From: Chamaelirium japonicum
Taxonomy: Eukaryota > Streptophyta > Magnoliopsida > Liliales > Melanthiaceae
NCBI GenBank assembly: GCA_947650365.1
Contig: CANTAL010000141.1
Span: forward strand, 744,001-808,000
Reading direction: 5' to 3'
Length of the DNA: 64,000 bases
Both the position numbers and the translations under genes were made by a program. The notes under the pieces are model-generated. The model was not told the origin of the DNA and did not search any database. It saw only the letters and a list, made by a program, of their open reading frames with translations. Positions 13,930 through 29,200 of this stretch are shown here, piece after piece; positions within the stretch are counted from its first letter, which is position 1; the number at the start of each line of letters is the position of its first letter.

Positions 13930-16900
13930 TTCATAGGATCCATACTAATTCATTCGCACGAATGTATCCATTCTAATTCATTCAAACGATCCATTCTAAT
14001 TCATTCGCACAAGCCAATCTAATTCATTCGCACGATCCATTCTAATTCATTCATACGATCCATTCTATTTCATTCATACGATCCATTCTTACTCATTCTT
14101 ACGATCCATTCTAATTCATTCGCACAAACGTATCCATTCTAATTCATTCGTACGATCCATTCTAATTCATTCGCACGATCCATTCTAATTCATTCATACG
14201 ATCCATTCTAATTCATTCGTACGATCCATTCTAATTCATTCATATGATCCATTCTATTTCATTCGTACGATCTATTTTTACTCATTCGTATGATCCATTC
14301 TAATTCATTCGCACGAATGTATCCATTCTAATTCATTCATATGATCCATTCTAATTCATTCTCACGATCCATTCTAATTCATTCATACGATCCATTCTAA
14401 TTCATTCGTACGATCCATTCTAATTCATTCGCACAATCTATTCTAATTCATTCGTACGATCCATTCTAATTCATTAGCACGATCCATTCTAATTTATTCG
14501 TACAATCCATTCTATTTCATTTGTACGATCCATTCTTACTGATTCGTGCGATCCATTCTAATTCATTCGCACGAATGTATCCATTCTAATTCATTCGTAC
14601 GATCCATTCTAATTCATTCGCACGATCCATTATAATTCATTCATACAATCCATTCTAATTCATTCATACGATCCATTCTAATTCATTCGCACGAATGTAT
14701 CCATTCTAATTCATTCGTACGATCCATTCTAATTCATTCGCACGAATGTATCCATTCTAATTTATTCGTACGATCCATTCTAATTCATTAGCACGATCCA
14801 TTCTGATTCATTCATACGATCCATTCTATTTCATTCATACGATCCATTCTTACTCATTCGTACGATCCATTCTAATTCATTCGCACGAATGTATCCATTC
14901 TATTCTAATTCATTCGTACGATCCATTCTAATTCATTCGCACGATCCATTCTAATTCATTCATATGATCCAATCTAATTCATTCGTACGATCCATTCTAA
15001 TTCATTCGCACGATCCATTATAATTCATTCAGACGATCCATTCTAATTCATTCATACAATCCATTCTAATTCTTTCACACGAATGTATACATTCTAATTC
15101 ATTCGTACGATCCACCCTAATTACTTCGTATGATCCATTCTAATTCATTCGCACGAATGTATCCATTCTAATTCATTCGTACGATCCATTTGAATTCATT
15201 CATACGATCCATTCTAATTGATTCATACGATACATTCTAATTCATTCGCACGAATATATTCATTCGGACAATCTATTCTAATTCATTCGTACGATCCATT
15301 CTAATTCATTAGCACGATCCATTCTAATTCATTCGTACGATCCATTCTATTTCATTCGTACGATCCAATCTTACTCGTTAGTACGATCCATTCTAATTCA
15401 TTCGCACGAATGTATCCATTCTAATTCAGTCATACGATCCATTCTAATTCATTCATACGATCCATTCTAATTCATTCATACGATCCATTCTAATTCATTC
15501 GTACAATCTATTCTAATTCATTCGTACGATCCATTCTAATTCATTAGCACGATCGATTCTAATTCATTCGTACGATACATTCTATTTCATTCGTACGATC
15601 CATTCTTACTCATTCGTACGATTCATTCTAATTCATTCGCATGAATGTATCCATTCTAATTCATTCGTACGATCCATTCTAATTCATTTGCACGATCCAT
15701 TCTAATTCATTCGTACGATCCATTCTAATTTATTCATACGATCCATTCTAATTCTTTCGCACGATCCATTCTAATTCATTCATACGATCCATTCTAATTC
15801 ATTCATACAATCCATTCTAATTCTTTCGCACGAATGTATGCATTCAAATTCATTCGTACAATCCACCCTAATTCCTTCGTATGATCCATTCTAATTCATT
15901 CGCACGAATGTATCCATTCTAATTCATTCGTACGATCCATTCGAATTCATTTATACGATCCATTCTAATTCATTCGCACGATCCATTCTAATTCATTCAT
16001 ACGATCCATTCTAATTTATTCGTATGATCCATTTTAATTCATTCGCATGATCCATTCTAATTCCTTCGTACGATCCATTCTATTTCATTTGTATGATCCA
16101 TTCTAATTCCTTCGTACGATCCATTCTAATTCATTCCCATGAATGTATCCATTCTAATTCATACGTACGATCCATTCTTACTCATTCGTACGATCCATTC
16201 TAATTCATTCGCACGATCCGTTCTAATTCATTTGCATGATCCATTCTAATTCATTCATACAATCAATTCTAATTCTTTTGCACGAATGTATCCATTCTAA
16301 TTCCTTCATACGATCCATTCTAATTCCTTCGTACGATCCATTCTAATTCCTTCGTACGATCCATTCTAATTCCTTCATATGATCCATTCTATTTCATTCG
16401 TATGATCCATTCTAATTCCTTCGTACGATCCATTCTAATTCATTCCCATGAATGTATCCATTCTAATTCCTTTGTACGATTCATTCTAATTCATTCGTAC
16501 GATCCATTCTTTCGTATGTATCCATTCTAATTTATTCGTACGATCCATTCTAATTCATTCGCACGATCCATTCTAATTCATTCGTACGATCCATTCTAAT
16601 TCATTCGTATTATCCATTCTAATTCATTCGCACGATCCATTCTAATTCATTCTTACGATCCATTCTAATTCTTTCGTACGATCAAGTCTAATTCATTCGC
16701 ACAATCTATTCTAATTCATTCGCATGATCCATTCTAATTCATTAGCACGATCCATTCTAATTTATTCGTACGATCCATTCTATTTCATTCGTACGATCCA
16801 TTCTTACTCATTCGTACGATCCATTCCAATTCATTCGCACGATTCATTCTAATTCATTCATACGATCCATTATATTTCATTCGTACGATCCATTCTTACT

Positions 16901-19494
16901 CATTCGTACGATCATGGGAATGAATTAGAATGGATCATACGAAGGAATTAAAAAGGATCGTACAAATGAATTAGAATAGATTGTGCGAATGAATTAGAAT
17001 GGATCATATGAATGAATTAGAATGGATTGTGCTAATGAGTAAGATCAATTCTTACTCATTCGTACGATCCATTCTAATTAGAATGGATCGTACGAATGAA
17101 TTAGAATGGAAACATTTGTGCGAAAGAATTAGAATGGATTGTATGAATGAATTAGAATGGATCATATGAATGAATTAGAATGGATCGTATGAATGAATTA
17201 GAATGGATCGTGCGAATGAATTAGAATGGATCGTATGAATGAAATAGAATGGATCGTACGAATAAATTAGAATGGATCGTGCGATTGAATTACATTGGAT
17301 CGTGCGAATGGATCGTACGAATGAATTTGAATGGATCGTACGAATGAATTAGAATGTATTGTACGAATGAATTAGAATAGATTGTGCGAATGAATTAGAA
17401 TGGATCGTACGAATAAATTAGAATGGATTGTACGAATGAATTAGAATGGATCGTATGAATGAATTAGAATGGATCGTACGAATGAATTAGAATGGATACA
17501 TTCGTGCGAAAGAATTAGAATGGATCGTGCTAATTCATTCATACGATCCATTCTAATTCATTCGTACGATCTATTCTAATTCATTCGCACAATCTATTCT
17601 AATTCATTCGTACGATCCATTCTAATTCATTCGCACGATCCATTCTAATTCATTTGCATGATCCATTCTAATTCATTCATACAATCCATTCTAATTCTTT
17701 CGCAAGAATGTATCCATTCTAATTCATTCGTACGATCCACCCTAATTCCTTCGTATGATCCATTCTAATTCATTCGCACGATCCGTTCTAATTCATTCAT
17801 ACGATCCATTCTAATTTATTCATACAATCCATTCTAATTCTTTCGCACGAATGTATGCATTCTAATTCATTCGTACGATCAACCCTAATTCCTTCGTATG
17901 ATCCATTCTAAATCATTCGCACGAATGTATCCATTCTAATTCATTCGTAAGATCCATTCTAATTCATTCGTACTATCCACCCTAATTCCTTCATATGATC
18001 CATTCTAATTCATTCGCACGAATGTATCCATTCAAAATCATTCGTACGATCCATTCGAATTCATTCATACGATCCATTCTAATTCATTCATACGATCCAC
18101 TCTAATTCATTCGCACGAATATATCCATTCTAATTCATTCGTACGATCCATTCTAATTCATTTGCACGATCCATTCTAATTCATTTGCACGATCCATTCT
18201 AATTTATTCGTATGATCTATTCTATTTCATTCGTACGATCCATTCTTACTCATTCGTACGATCCATTCTAATTCATTCGCATGAATGTATCCTCATTCGC
18301 ACGATCCATTCTAATTCATTTGCACGATCCATTCTAATTCATTCATACAATCCATTCTAATTCTTTCACACCAACGTATCCATTCTAATTCATTCGTATG
18401 ATCCACCCTAATTCCTTCATATGATCCATTCTAATTCATTCGCACGAATGTATCCATTCTAATTCATTCGTACGATCCATTCGAATTCATTCATACGATC
18501 CATTCTAATTCAATCATACGATCCATTCTAATTTATTCGCACGAATGTATCCATTCTAATTCATTCGTACGATCCATTCTAATTAATTCGCACAATCTAT
18601 TATAATTCATTCGTACGAGCCATTCTAATTCATTTGCATGATCCATTCTAATTCATTAATACAATGCATTCTAATTCTTTTGCACGAATGTATCCATTCT
18701 AATTCATTCATACGATCCATTCCAATTCCTTCATATGATCCATTCTAATTCCTTCGTACGATTCATTCTATTTCATTCGTATGATCCATTCTAATTCCTT
18801 CGTACGATCCATTCTAATTCATTACCATGAATATATCCATTCTAATTCATACGTATGATCCATTCTAATTCATTCATACGATCCATTCTAATTCATTCGC
18901 ATGAATGTATCCATTCTAATTCATTCGTACGATCCATTCTAATTCATTCGCACGATCCATTCTAATTCATTCGTACGATCCATTCTGATTCATTCATACG
19001 ATCCATTCTAATTCATTCGCACGAATGTATCCATTCTAATTCATTCGTGCGATCCATTCTAATTCATTCGTACGATCTATTCTAATTTCATACGTACGAT
19101 CCATTCTAATTCATTCTAATTCATTCATACGATCCATTCTAATTCATTCATACAAATGTATCCATTCAAATTCTTTCGTACGATCCATTCTAACTCATTC
19201 GAACGAATGTATCCATTCTAATTCATTCAAATTCCTTCGTATGATCCATTCGTACGATCCATTCTAATTCCTTCGCACGAAAATATCCATTCTAAATCAT
19301 TCGTACGTACGATCCATTCTAATTCATTCGCACGATCCATTCTAATTCATTCACACGATCCATTCTAATTCATTCATACGATCCATTCTAATTCTTTCGC
19401 ACGAATGTATCCATTCTAATTCATTCATACAATCCATTCTAATTCTTTCGCACGATCCATTCTAATTCCTTCATACGATCCATTCTAATTCATT
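13930..19494 (+). repeat. 5.5-kb tandem segmental duplication, copy B
   Basis: This is the direct downstream copy of 8391-13929, in the same orientation and immediately adjacent. It carries at least one extra 23-bp monomer near 19368 relative to copy A, so its end is about 5563 bp from copy A's end. The join at about 13930 falls within monomers, as expected for unequal crossing-over inside a satellite. Confidence 0.85.
17056..17099. repeat. 44-bp perfect palindrome, duplicate copy
   Basis: This is the copy of 11516-11559 within the downstream 5.5-kb duplicate, again centred on ATTCTAATTAGAAT and 5540 bp from the first. Confidence 0.92.
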
Positions 19495-20084
19495 CGTACG
19501 ATCCATTCTAATTCATTCGCACCATCCATTCTAATTCATTCATACGATCCATTCTAATTCATTTATACAATCCATTCTAATTATTTCGCACGAATGTATC
19601 CATTCTAATTCATTCGTACGATCCACCCTAATTCCTTCGTTTGATCCATTCTAATTCATTCGCACGAATGTATCCATTCTAATTCATTCGTACGATCTAT
19701 TCGAATTCATTCATACGATCCATTCAAATTCATTCATACGATCCATTCTAATTAATTTATACGATCCATTCTAATTCATTCATACGATCCATTCTAATTC
19801 ATTCGCACGAATGTATTCATTCGCACAATCTATTCTAATTCATTTGTACGATCCAGTCTAATTCATTAGCACGATCCATTCTAATTCATTCGTACGATCC
19901 ATTCTATTTCATTCGTACGATCCATTCTTACTCATTCGTATGATCCATTCTAATTCATTAGCACGAATGTATCCATTGTAATTCATTCGTACGATCCATT
20001 CTAATTCATTCGCCCGATCCATTCTAATTCATTCATACGATCCATTCTAATTCATTAGTACGATCCATTCTAATTCATTCATAC

Positions 20085-20230
20085 GATCGTACGTAGGAAT
20101 GGATCGTACGATCCATTTAAATTCATACAATCCATTCTAATTTAATTCATACGATCCATTCTAATTCATTCTTACTTATTCTAATTCATTCGTAAAATCC
20201 ATTCATATGATCTAATTCATTCGTACAATG
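20085..20230. repeat. Scrambled strand-switch knot
   Basis: Several short flips occur within about 145 bp: plus repeat, a 13-bp minus fragment around GTACGTAGGAATGG, plus repeat with shortened monomers (CATTTAAATTCATACAATCC, CTTACTTATTC, CGTAAAATCC, CATATGATC), then minus repeat from about 20227. The same sequence recurs at 37848-38013 with small differences, so it predates the block-scale duplication and is a useful landmark. Confidence 0.8.
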
Positions 20231-23200
20231 AATTAGAAAGGATACATTCGTGCGAATAAATTAGAATGGATCGTATGAATGAATTAGATTGAATCATACG
20301 AATGAAATAGAATGGATCGTATGAATGAATTAGAATGGATCGTGCGAATGAATTAGTATGGATCGTAAGAATGAATTAGAATAGATTGTTCGAATGAATA
20401 CATTCGTGCGAATTAATTAGAATGGATCGTATGAATGAATTAGAATGGATCGTATGAATGAATTAGAATGGATCGAATGAATGAATTCGAATGGATCGTA
20501 CGAATGAATTAGAATGGATACATTCGTGCAAATGAATTAGAATGGATCTTACGAAGGAAATAGGGTGGATCGTACGAATGAGTTAGAATGGATCGTGCTA
20601 ATGAATTAGAATGGATCGTATGAATGAATTAGAATAGATTGTGCGAATGAATTAGAATGGATCGTACGAATGAATTAGAATGGGTCGTATGAATGAATTA
20701 GAATGGATCCTGCGAATGAATTAGAATGGATCGTACGAATGAATTAGAATGGATACATTCGTGCGAATGAATTAGAATGGATCGTACGAATGAGTAAGAA
20801 TTAGAATGGATTGTATGAATGAATTAGAATGGATTGTATGAATGAATTAGAATGGATCGTGCGAATGAAGTAAAATGGATTGGGCAAATGAGTAAGAATG
20901 GATCGTACGAATGAAATAGAATGGATCGTACGAATGAATTAGAATGGATCGTGCTAATGAATTAGAATGGATCATACGAATGAATTAGAATAGATTGTGC
21001 GAATGAATTAGAATGGATCGTGCGAATGAATTAGAATGGATACATTCATGCAAATAAATTAGAATGGATCGTATGAATGAATTAGAATGGATCGTATGAA
21101 TGAATTCTAATGGATCGTACGAATGAATTAGAATGGATACATTCGTGCGAATGAATTAGAATGGATCATACGAAGGAATTAGGGTGGATCGTACGAATAA
21201 ATTAGAATGGATACATTCGTACGAATGAATTAGAATGGATCATATGAATTAGAATGGATACATTCATACGATCCATTCTAATTCATTCATACGATCCATT
21301 CGAATTCATTCATACGATCCATTCATAGTCATTCGTACGATCCATTCGAATTCATTTGTACGATCCATTCTAATTCATTCGCACAATCTATTCTAATTCA
21401 TTCGTACGATCCATTCTAATTCATTAGCACGATCCATTCTAATTCATTCGTACGATTCATTCTATTTCATTCGTATGATCCATTCTTACTCATTTGTACA
21501 ATCCACTCTAATTCATTCGCACGAATGTATCCATTTCAATTCATTCGTACGATCCATTCTATTTCATTCGTACGATCCATTCTAATTCATTCATACGATC
21601 CATTCTAATTCATTCGCACGAATGTATGCATTCTAATTCATTCGCACGGTCCATTCTAATTCATTCGTACAATCCATTCTAATTAATTCATTCGTACGAT
21701 CCATTCTAATTCATTCGTACGATCCACCCTAATTCCTTCGTATGATCCATTCTAATTCGTTCGCACGAATGCATCCATTCTAATTCATTCGCAAGATCCA
21801 TTCTAATTCATTCATACGATCCATTCTAATTCATTCACACGATCCATTCTAATTCATTCGCACGAATGTATCCATTCTAATTCATTCGTACGATCCATTC
21901 TAATTCATTCGCACGAATGTATCCATTCTAATTCATTCGTATGATCCATTCTAATTCCTTCGTACGATCCATTCTATTTCATTCGTATGATCCATTCTAA
22001 TTCCTTCGTATAATCCATTCTAATTCATTCCCATGAATGTATCCATTCTAATTCATACGTACGATCCATTCTAATTCATTCATACGATCAAATCTAATTC
22101 ATTCATACGATCCATTCTAATTCATTCGCACGAATGTATCCATTCTAATTCATTCGTACGATCCATTCTAATTCATTTGCATGATCCATTCTAATTCATT
22201 CATACGATCGATCGTGCTAATGAATTAGAATGGATCGTACGAATGAATTAGAATTGATCGTACGAATGAATTATAATGGATCGTATGAATGAATTAGAAT
22301 GGATCGTGCGAATGAATTAGAATGGATCGTACGAATGAATTAGAATGAATCGTACGAATGAATTAGAATGGGTACATTTGTGCGAATGAATTAGAATGGA
22401 TACAAATGAAATAGAATGGATCGTGCGAATGAAATAGAATGGATCGTACAAATGAATTAGAATGGATCGTGCGAATAAATTAGATTGGATCGTGCGAATG
22501 AATTAGAATGAATCGTACGAATGAATTAGAATGGGTACATTCGTGCGAATGAATTAGAATGGATACATTCGTGCGAATGAATTAGGATGGATCGTGCAAA
22601 TGAATTAGAATGGACCGTACGAGTGAATTAGAATAGATCGTATGAATGAATTAGAATGGATCGTAAAAATGAATTAGAATGGATACTTTCGTGTGAAAGA
22701 ATTAGAATGGATCGTGCTAATTCAGTCATACGATCCATTCTAATTCATTCGTACGATCCATTCTAATTCATTCGCACAATCTATTTTAATTCATTCGTAC
22801 GATCCATTCTAATTCATTCGCACGATCCATTCTAATTCATTCGCACGATCCATTCTAATTCATGGATCGTATGAATGAATTAGAATGGATCTTGCGAATG
22901 AATTAGAATGGATCGCACGAATGAATTAGAATGGATGCGTTCGTGCGAAAGAATTTGAATGGATCGTACGAATGAATTAGAATGGATCATACGAAGGAAT
23001 TAGGGTGGATCGCACGAATGAATTAGAATGGATCGTACGAAGGAATTAGAATGGATCGTACGAAGGAATTAGAATGGATACATTCGTGCAAAAGAATTGG
23101 AATGGATCATACGAAGGAATTAGGGTGGATCGTACGAATGAATTAGAATGGATACATTCGTGCGAAAGAATTAGAATAGATTGTATGAATGAATTAGAAT

Positions 23201-26200
23201 GGATCGTATGAATGAATTAGAATGGATCGTGCGAATGAATTAGAATGGATCGTATAAATGAATTAGAATGGATCGTACGAATGAATTAGAATAAATCGTA
23301 TGATTGTATTCGAATGGATCGTACGAATGAATTAGAATGGATACATTTGTGTGAATGAATTAGAATGGATCATACGAAGGAATTTGGGTGGATCGTACGA
23401 ATGAATTAGAATAGATACATTCGTGCGAAAGAATTAGAATGAATTAGAATGAATCGTACGAAGGAATTAGAATGGATACATTCGTGCGAATGAATTAGAA
23501 TGGATCGTATGAATGATTTAGAATGGATCGTACGAATGAATTAGAATGGATCGTACGAAAGAATTAGAATGGATCGTGCTAATGAATTAGAATGGATCAT
23601 ACGAATGAATTAGAATAGATTATGTGAATGAATTAGAATGGATCGTACGATTGAATTAGAATGGATCATATGAATGAATTAGAATGGATCATGTGAATGA
23701 ATTAGAATGGATCGTATGACTGAATTAGAATGAATACATTCGTGCGAATGAATTAGAATGGGTCGTACGAATGAGTAAGAATGGATCGGACGAATGAAAT
23801 AGAATGGATCGTACGAATCAATTAGAATGGATCGTGCTAATGAATTAGAATGGATCGTACGAATGAATTAGAATGGATACATTCATGCGAATGAATTAGA
23901 ATGGATCATACGAATGAATTAGAATGGATCGTATGAATGATCGTATGAATGAATTAGAATGGATCGTACGTATGAATTAGAATGGATACATTCATGGGAA
24001 TGAATTTGAATGGATCGTACGAAAGAATTAGAATGGATCGTACGAAGGAATTAGAATGGATTGTACAAAGGAATTAGAATGGATCATACGAATGAATTAG
24101 AATGCATACATTCGTGCAAAAGAATTAGAATGGATTGTATGAATGAATTAGAATGGATCGTACAAATAAATTAGAATGGATCGTACGAATGAATTAGAAT
24201 GGATCGTGCTAATGAAATAGAATGGATCGTACGAATGAATTAGAATGGATCTTACGAATGAGTAAGAATGGGTCGTACGAATGAAATCGAATGGATCGTA
24301 TGAATGAATTAGAATGGATCGTGCGAAAGAATTAGATTGGATCATACGAATGAATTAGAATGGACCGTACGAATGAATTAGAATGGATACATTCGTGTGA
24401 ATGAATTAGAATGGATCGTATGAATGAATTATAATGGATCGTATGAATGAATTCGAATGGATCGTATGTATGAATTAGAATGGATCGTACGAATGAATTA
24501 GAATGGATCGTATGAATGAATTAGAATAGATCGTACGAAGGAATTAGAATGGATCGTACGAAGGAATTAAAATGGATCGTGCGAAAGAATTAGAATGGAT
24601 CGTACGAATGAATTAGAATGGATACATTCCTGTAAAAGAATTAGAATGGATTGTATGAATGAATTAGAATGGATCGTACAAATGAATTAGAATGGATCGT
24701 GCAAATGAATTAGAATGGATCGTACGAATGAATTAGAATAGACTGTGCGAATGAATTAGAATGGATCGTACGAATAAATTAGAATGGATACATTCGTGCG
24801 AATGAATTAGAATGGATCGTATGAATGAATTAGAATGGATCATACGTTCGATCCATTCTATTTCATTCGTACGAGCCATTCTTACTCATTCGTTCGATCC
24901 ATTCTAATTCATTCATACGATCCATTCTAATTCATTCGTACGATCCATTCTAATCCATTCGTACGATCCATTCTAATTCTTTAACACGATCCATTCTAAT
25001 TCATTCGTACGATCCAATCTTACTCATTCGTACGATCCATTTTAATTCATTCACACGAATGTATCCATTCTAATTCATTCGTATGATCCATTCTAATTCA
25101 TTCATACGATCCATTCTAATTCATTCGCACGATCCATTCTAATTCATTCCTACAATCCATTCTAATTTATTCGTACGATCCATTCTAATTCATTCGCACA
25201 ATCTATTCTAATTTATTCCTACGATCCATTCTAATTCATTAGCATGATCCATTCTATTTCATTCGTACGATCCATTCTTACTCATTCGTACGATCCATTC
25301 TAATTTATTCGCACGAATGTATCCATTCTTATTCATTCGTACGATCCATTCTAATTCATTTGCACGATCCATTCTAATTCATTCATACGATCCAATCTAA
25401 TTCATTCGTACGATCCATTCTAATTCATTCGCACAATCTATTCTAATTCATTCGTACGATCCATTCTAATTCGTTAGCACGATCCATTCTAATTCATTCA
25501 TACGATCCATTCTATTTCATTCGTACGATCCATTCTTACTCATTCGTACGATCCATTCTAATTCATTCGCACGAATGCATCCATTCTAATTCATTCGTAC
25601 GATCCATTCTAATTCATTCATACGATCCATTCTAATTCATTCACACAATCTATTCTAATTCATTCGTACGATCCATTCTAATTCATTAGCACGATCCATT
25701 CTAATTCATTCGTATGATCCATTCTATTTCATTCGTACGATCCATTCTTAGTCATTCGTATGATCCATTCTAATTCATTCGCACGAATGTATCCATTCTA
25801 ATTCATTCGTACGATCCCATCTAATTCATTTGCACGATCCATTCTAATTCATTCATACGATTGATTCTAATTAATTTCTACGATCCATTATAATTCATTC
25901 GCACGATTCATTCTAATTTATTCATACGATCCATTCTAATTCATTCATAAATTCCATTCTAACTCTTTTGCACGAATGTATCCATTCTAATTCATTCGTA
26001 CGATCCATTCTAATTCATTTGCATGATCCATTCTAATTCATTCATACGATCCATTCTAATTCATTTGTACAATCCATTATAATTCATTGGCACGATCCAT
26101 TCTAATTCATTCATACGATCCATTCTAATTCATTCATAAAATCCATTCTAATTCTTTTGCACGAATGTATCCATTCTAATTCATTCGCACGATCCATTCT

Positions 26201-29200
26201 AATTCATTCATATGATCCATTCTAATTCATTCATACGATCCATTATAATTCATTCGCACGATCCATTCAAATTAATTCATACGATCCATTCTAATTCATT
26301 CGCACGAATGTATCCATTCTAATTCATTCGCAAGATCCACCCTAATTCATTCGTACGATCCATTCTAATTCCTTCGTCCGATCCATTCTTATTCATTCCC
26401 ATGAATGTATCCATTCTAATTCATACGTACGATCCATTCTAATTCATTCATACGATCCAATCTAATTCATTCGCACGAATGTATCCATTCTAATTCATTC
26501 GTACGATCCATTCTAATTCATTCGCACAATCTATTATCATTCATTCGTATGATCCATTCTAATTCATTAGCAAGATCCATTCTAATTCATTCGTACGATC
26601 CATTCTATTTTATTCTAATTCCTTCGTATGATCCATTCGTACGATCCATTCTAATTCCTTCGCACGAATGTATCCATTCTAATTCATTCATACAATCCAT
26701 TCTAATTCTTTCGCACGAATGTATCCATTCTAATTCATTTGTACCATCCATTCTAATTCATTTGCACAATCTATTCTAATTCATTCGTACGATCCATTCT
26801 AATTCCTTCGTACGATCCATTCTAATTCTTTCGTACGATCCATTCTATTTCATTCGTATGATCCATTCTAATTCCTTCGTATGATCCATTCTAATTCATT
26901 CCCATGAATGTATCCACTCTAATTCATTCGCACAATCTATTCTAATTCATTCATTCGATCCATTCTATTTCATTCGCACGATCGTAGGAATTAGAATGGA
27001 TCGTACGAATAAGTAAGAATGGATCGTATGTATGAAATAGAATGGATACATTCATGGGAATGAATTAGAGTGGATTGTACAAAGGAATTAGAATGGATCA
27101 TACGAATGAAATAGAATGGATCGTACGAAGGAATTAGAATGGATCGTGCGAATGAATTAGAATGGATCGTGCGAATGAATTAGAACGGATCGTACGAATG
27201 AATTAGAATGGATCGTATGAATGAATTAGAATGGATCGTGCAAATGAATTAGTATGGATCGTATGAATGAATTAGAATGGACGAACGAATGAATTAGAAT
27301 GGATACATTCGTGCGAATGAATTAGAATGGATCATACGAAGAAATTAGGGTGGATCGTACGAATGAATTAGAATGGATACATTCGTGTGAAAGAATAAGA
27401 ATGGATTGTATGAATGAATTACAATGGATCGTACGAATGAATAAGAATGGATCGTATGAATGAATTAGAATGGATCGTGCGAATGAATTAGAATGGATCG
27501 TACGAATGAAATATAATGGATACATTCGTGCGAATGAATTAGAATGGATCGTACGAATGAGTAAGAATGGATCGTACGAATGAAATAGAATGGATCGTAC
27601 AAATGAATTAGAATGGATTATGCTAATGAATTAGATTGGATCATACGAATGAATTAGAATAGATTGTGCGAATGAATTAGAATGGATCGTGCGAATGAAT
27701 TAGAATGGATCGTACGAATGAATTAGAATGGATCGTATGAATGAATTAGAATGGATCGTACAAATGAAATAGAATGGATACATTCGTGCGAATGAATTAG
27801 AATAGATCATAGGAATGAGTAAAAATGGATCGTACGAATGAAATAGAATGGACCGTACGAATGAATTAGAATGGATCGTGCTAATGAATTAGAATGGATC
27901 GTACGAATGAATTAGAATAGATTGTGCGAATAAATATATTCATGCGAATGAATTAGAATGGATCATATGAATGAATTAGAATGGATCGTATGAATGAATT
28001 CGAATGGATCGTACGAATGAATTAGAATGGATACATTCGTGCGAATGAATTAGAATGGATCATACGAAGGAATTAGGGTAGATCGTACGAATGAATTAGA
28101 ATGGATACATTCGTGCAAAAGAATTAGAATGGATTGTATGAATGAATTAGAATGGATCGTATGAATGAATTAGAATGGATCATGCGAATGAATTAGAATG
28201 GATCGTACGAATGAATTAGAATGGATCGTACGAATGAATTAGAATGGATCGTGCGAATGAATTAGAATGGATATTATGAATGAATTAGAATAGAATGGAT
28301 ACATTCGTACGAATGAATTAGAATAGATCGTACGAATGAATTAGAATGGATCGTACGAATGAATTAGAATAGACTGGATACATTCGTGCAAATGAATTAG
28401 AATGGATCGTGCGAATGAATTAGATTGGATCGTGCGAATGAATTAGAATGGATCGTACGTACGAATGAATTAGAATGGATACATTCGTGCGAAAGAATTA
28501 GAATGGATTATATGAATGAATTAGAATGGATCGTATGAATGAATTAGAATGGATCGTGCGAATGAATTAGAATGGATCGTACGAATGAATTAGAATGCAT
28601 ACATTCATGCGAAAGAATTAGAATGGATTGTATGAATGAATTTGAATGGATCGTACGAATGAATTAGAATGGATACATTCATGCGAATGAATTAGAATGG
28701 ATCGTACGAATGAGTAAGAATGGATCGTACGAATGAAATAGAATGGATCGTATGAATGAATTAGAATGGATCGTGCGAATAAATTAGAATGGATCATGCG
28801 ATTGAATTAGAATGGATCGTACGAATGAGTAAGAATGGATCATACGAATGAAATAGAATGGATTGTATGAATGAAATAGAATGGATCGTACGAATGAATT
28901 AGAATGGATCGTGCGAATGAATTAGAATGGATCGTGCGAATGAATTATAATCGATCGTATGAATGAACTAGAATGGATCGTATGAATGAATTAGAATGGA
29001 TCCTGCGAATGAATTAGAATGGATCGTATGATTTAATTTGAATGGATCGTACAAATGGATTAGAATGGATACATTCGTGCGAATGAATTAGAATGGATCA
29101 TACGAAGGAATTAGGGTGGATCGTACAAATGAATTAGAATAGATACATTCGTGTGAAAGAAATAGAATGGATTTATGACTGAATTAGAATGGATCGTATG

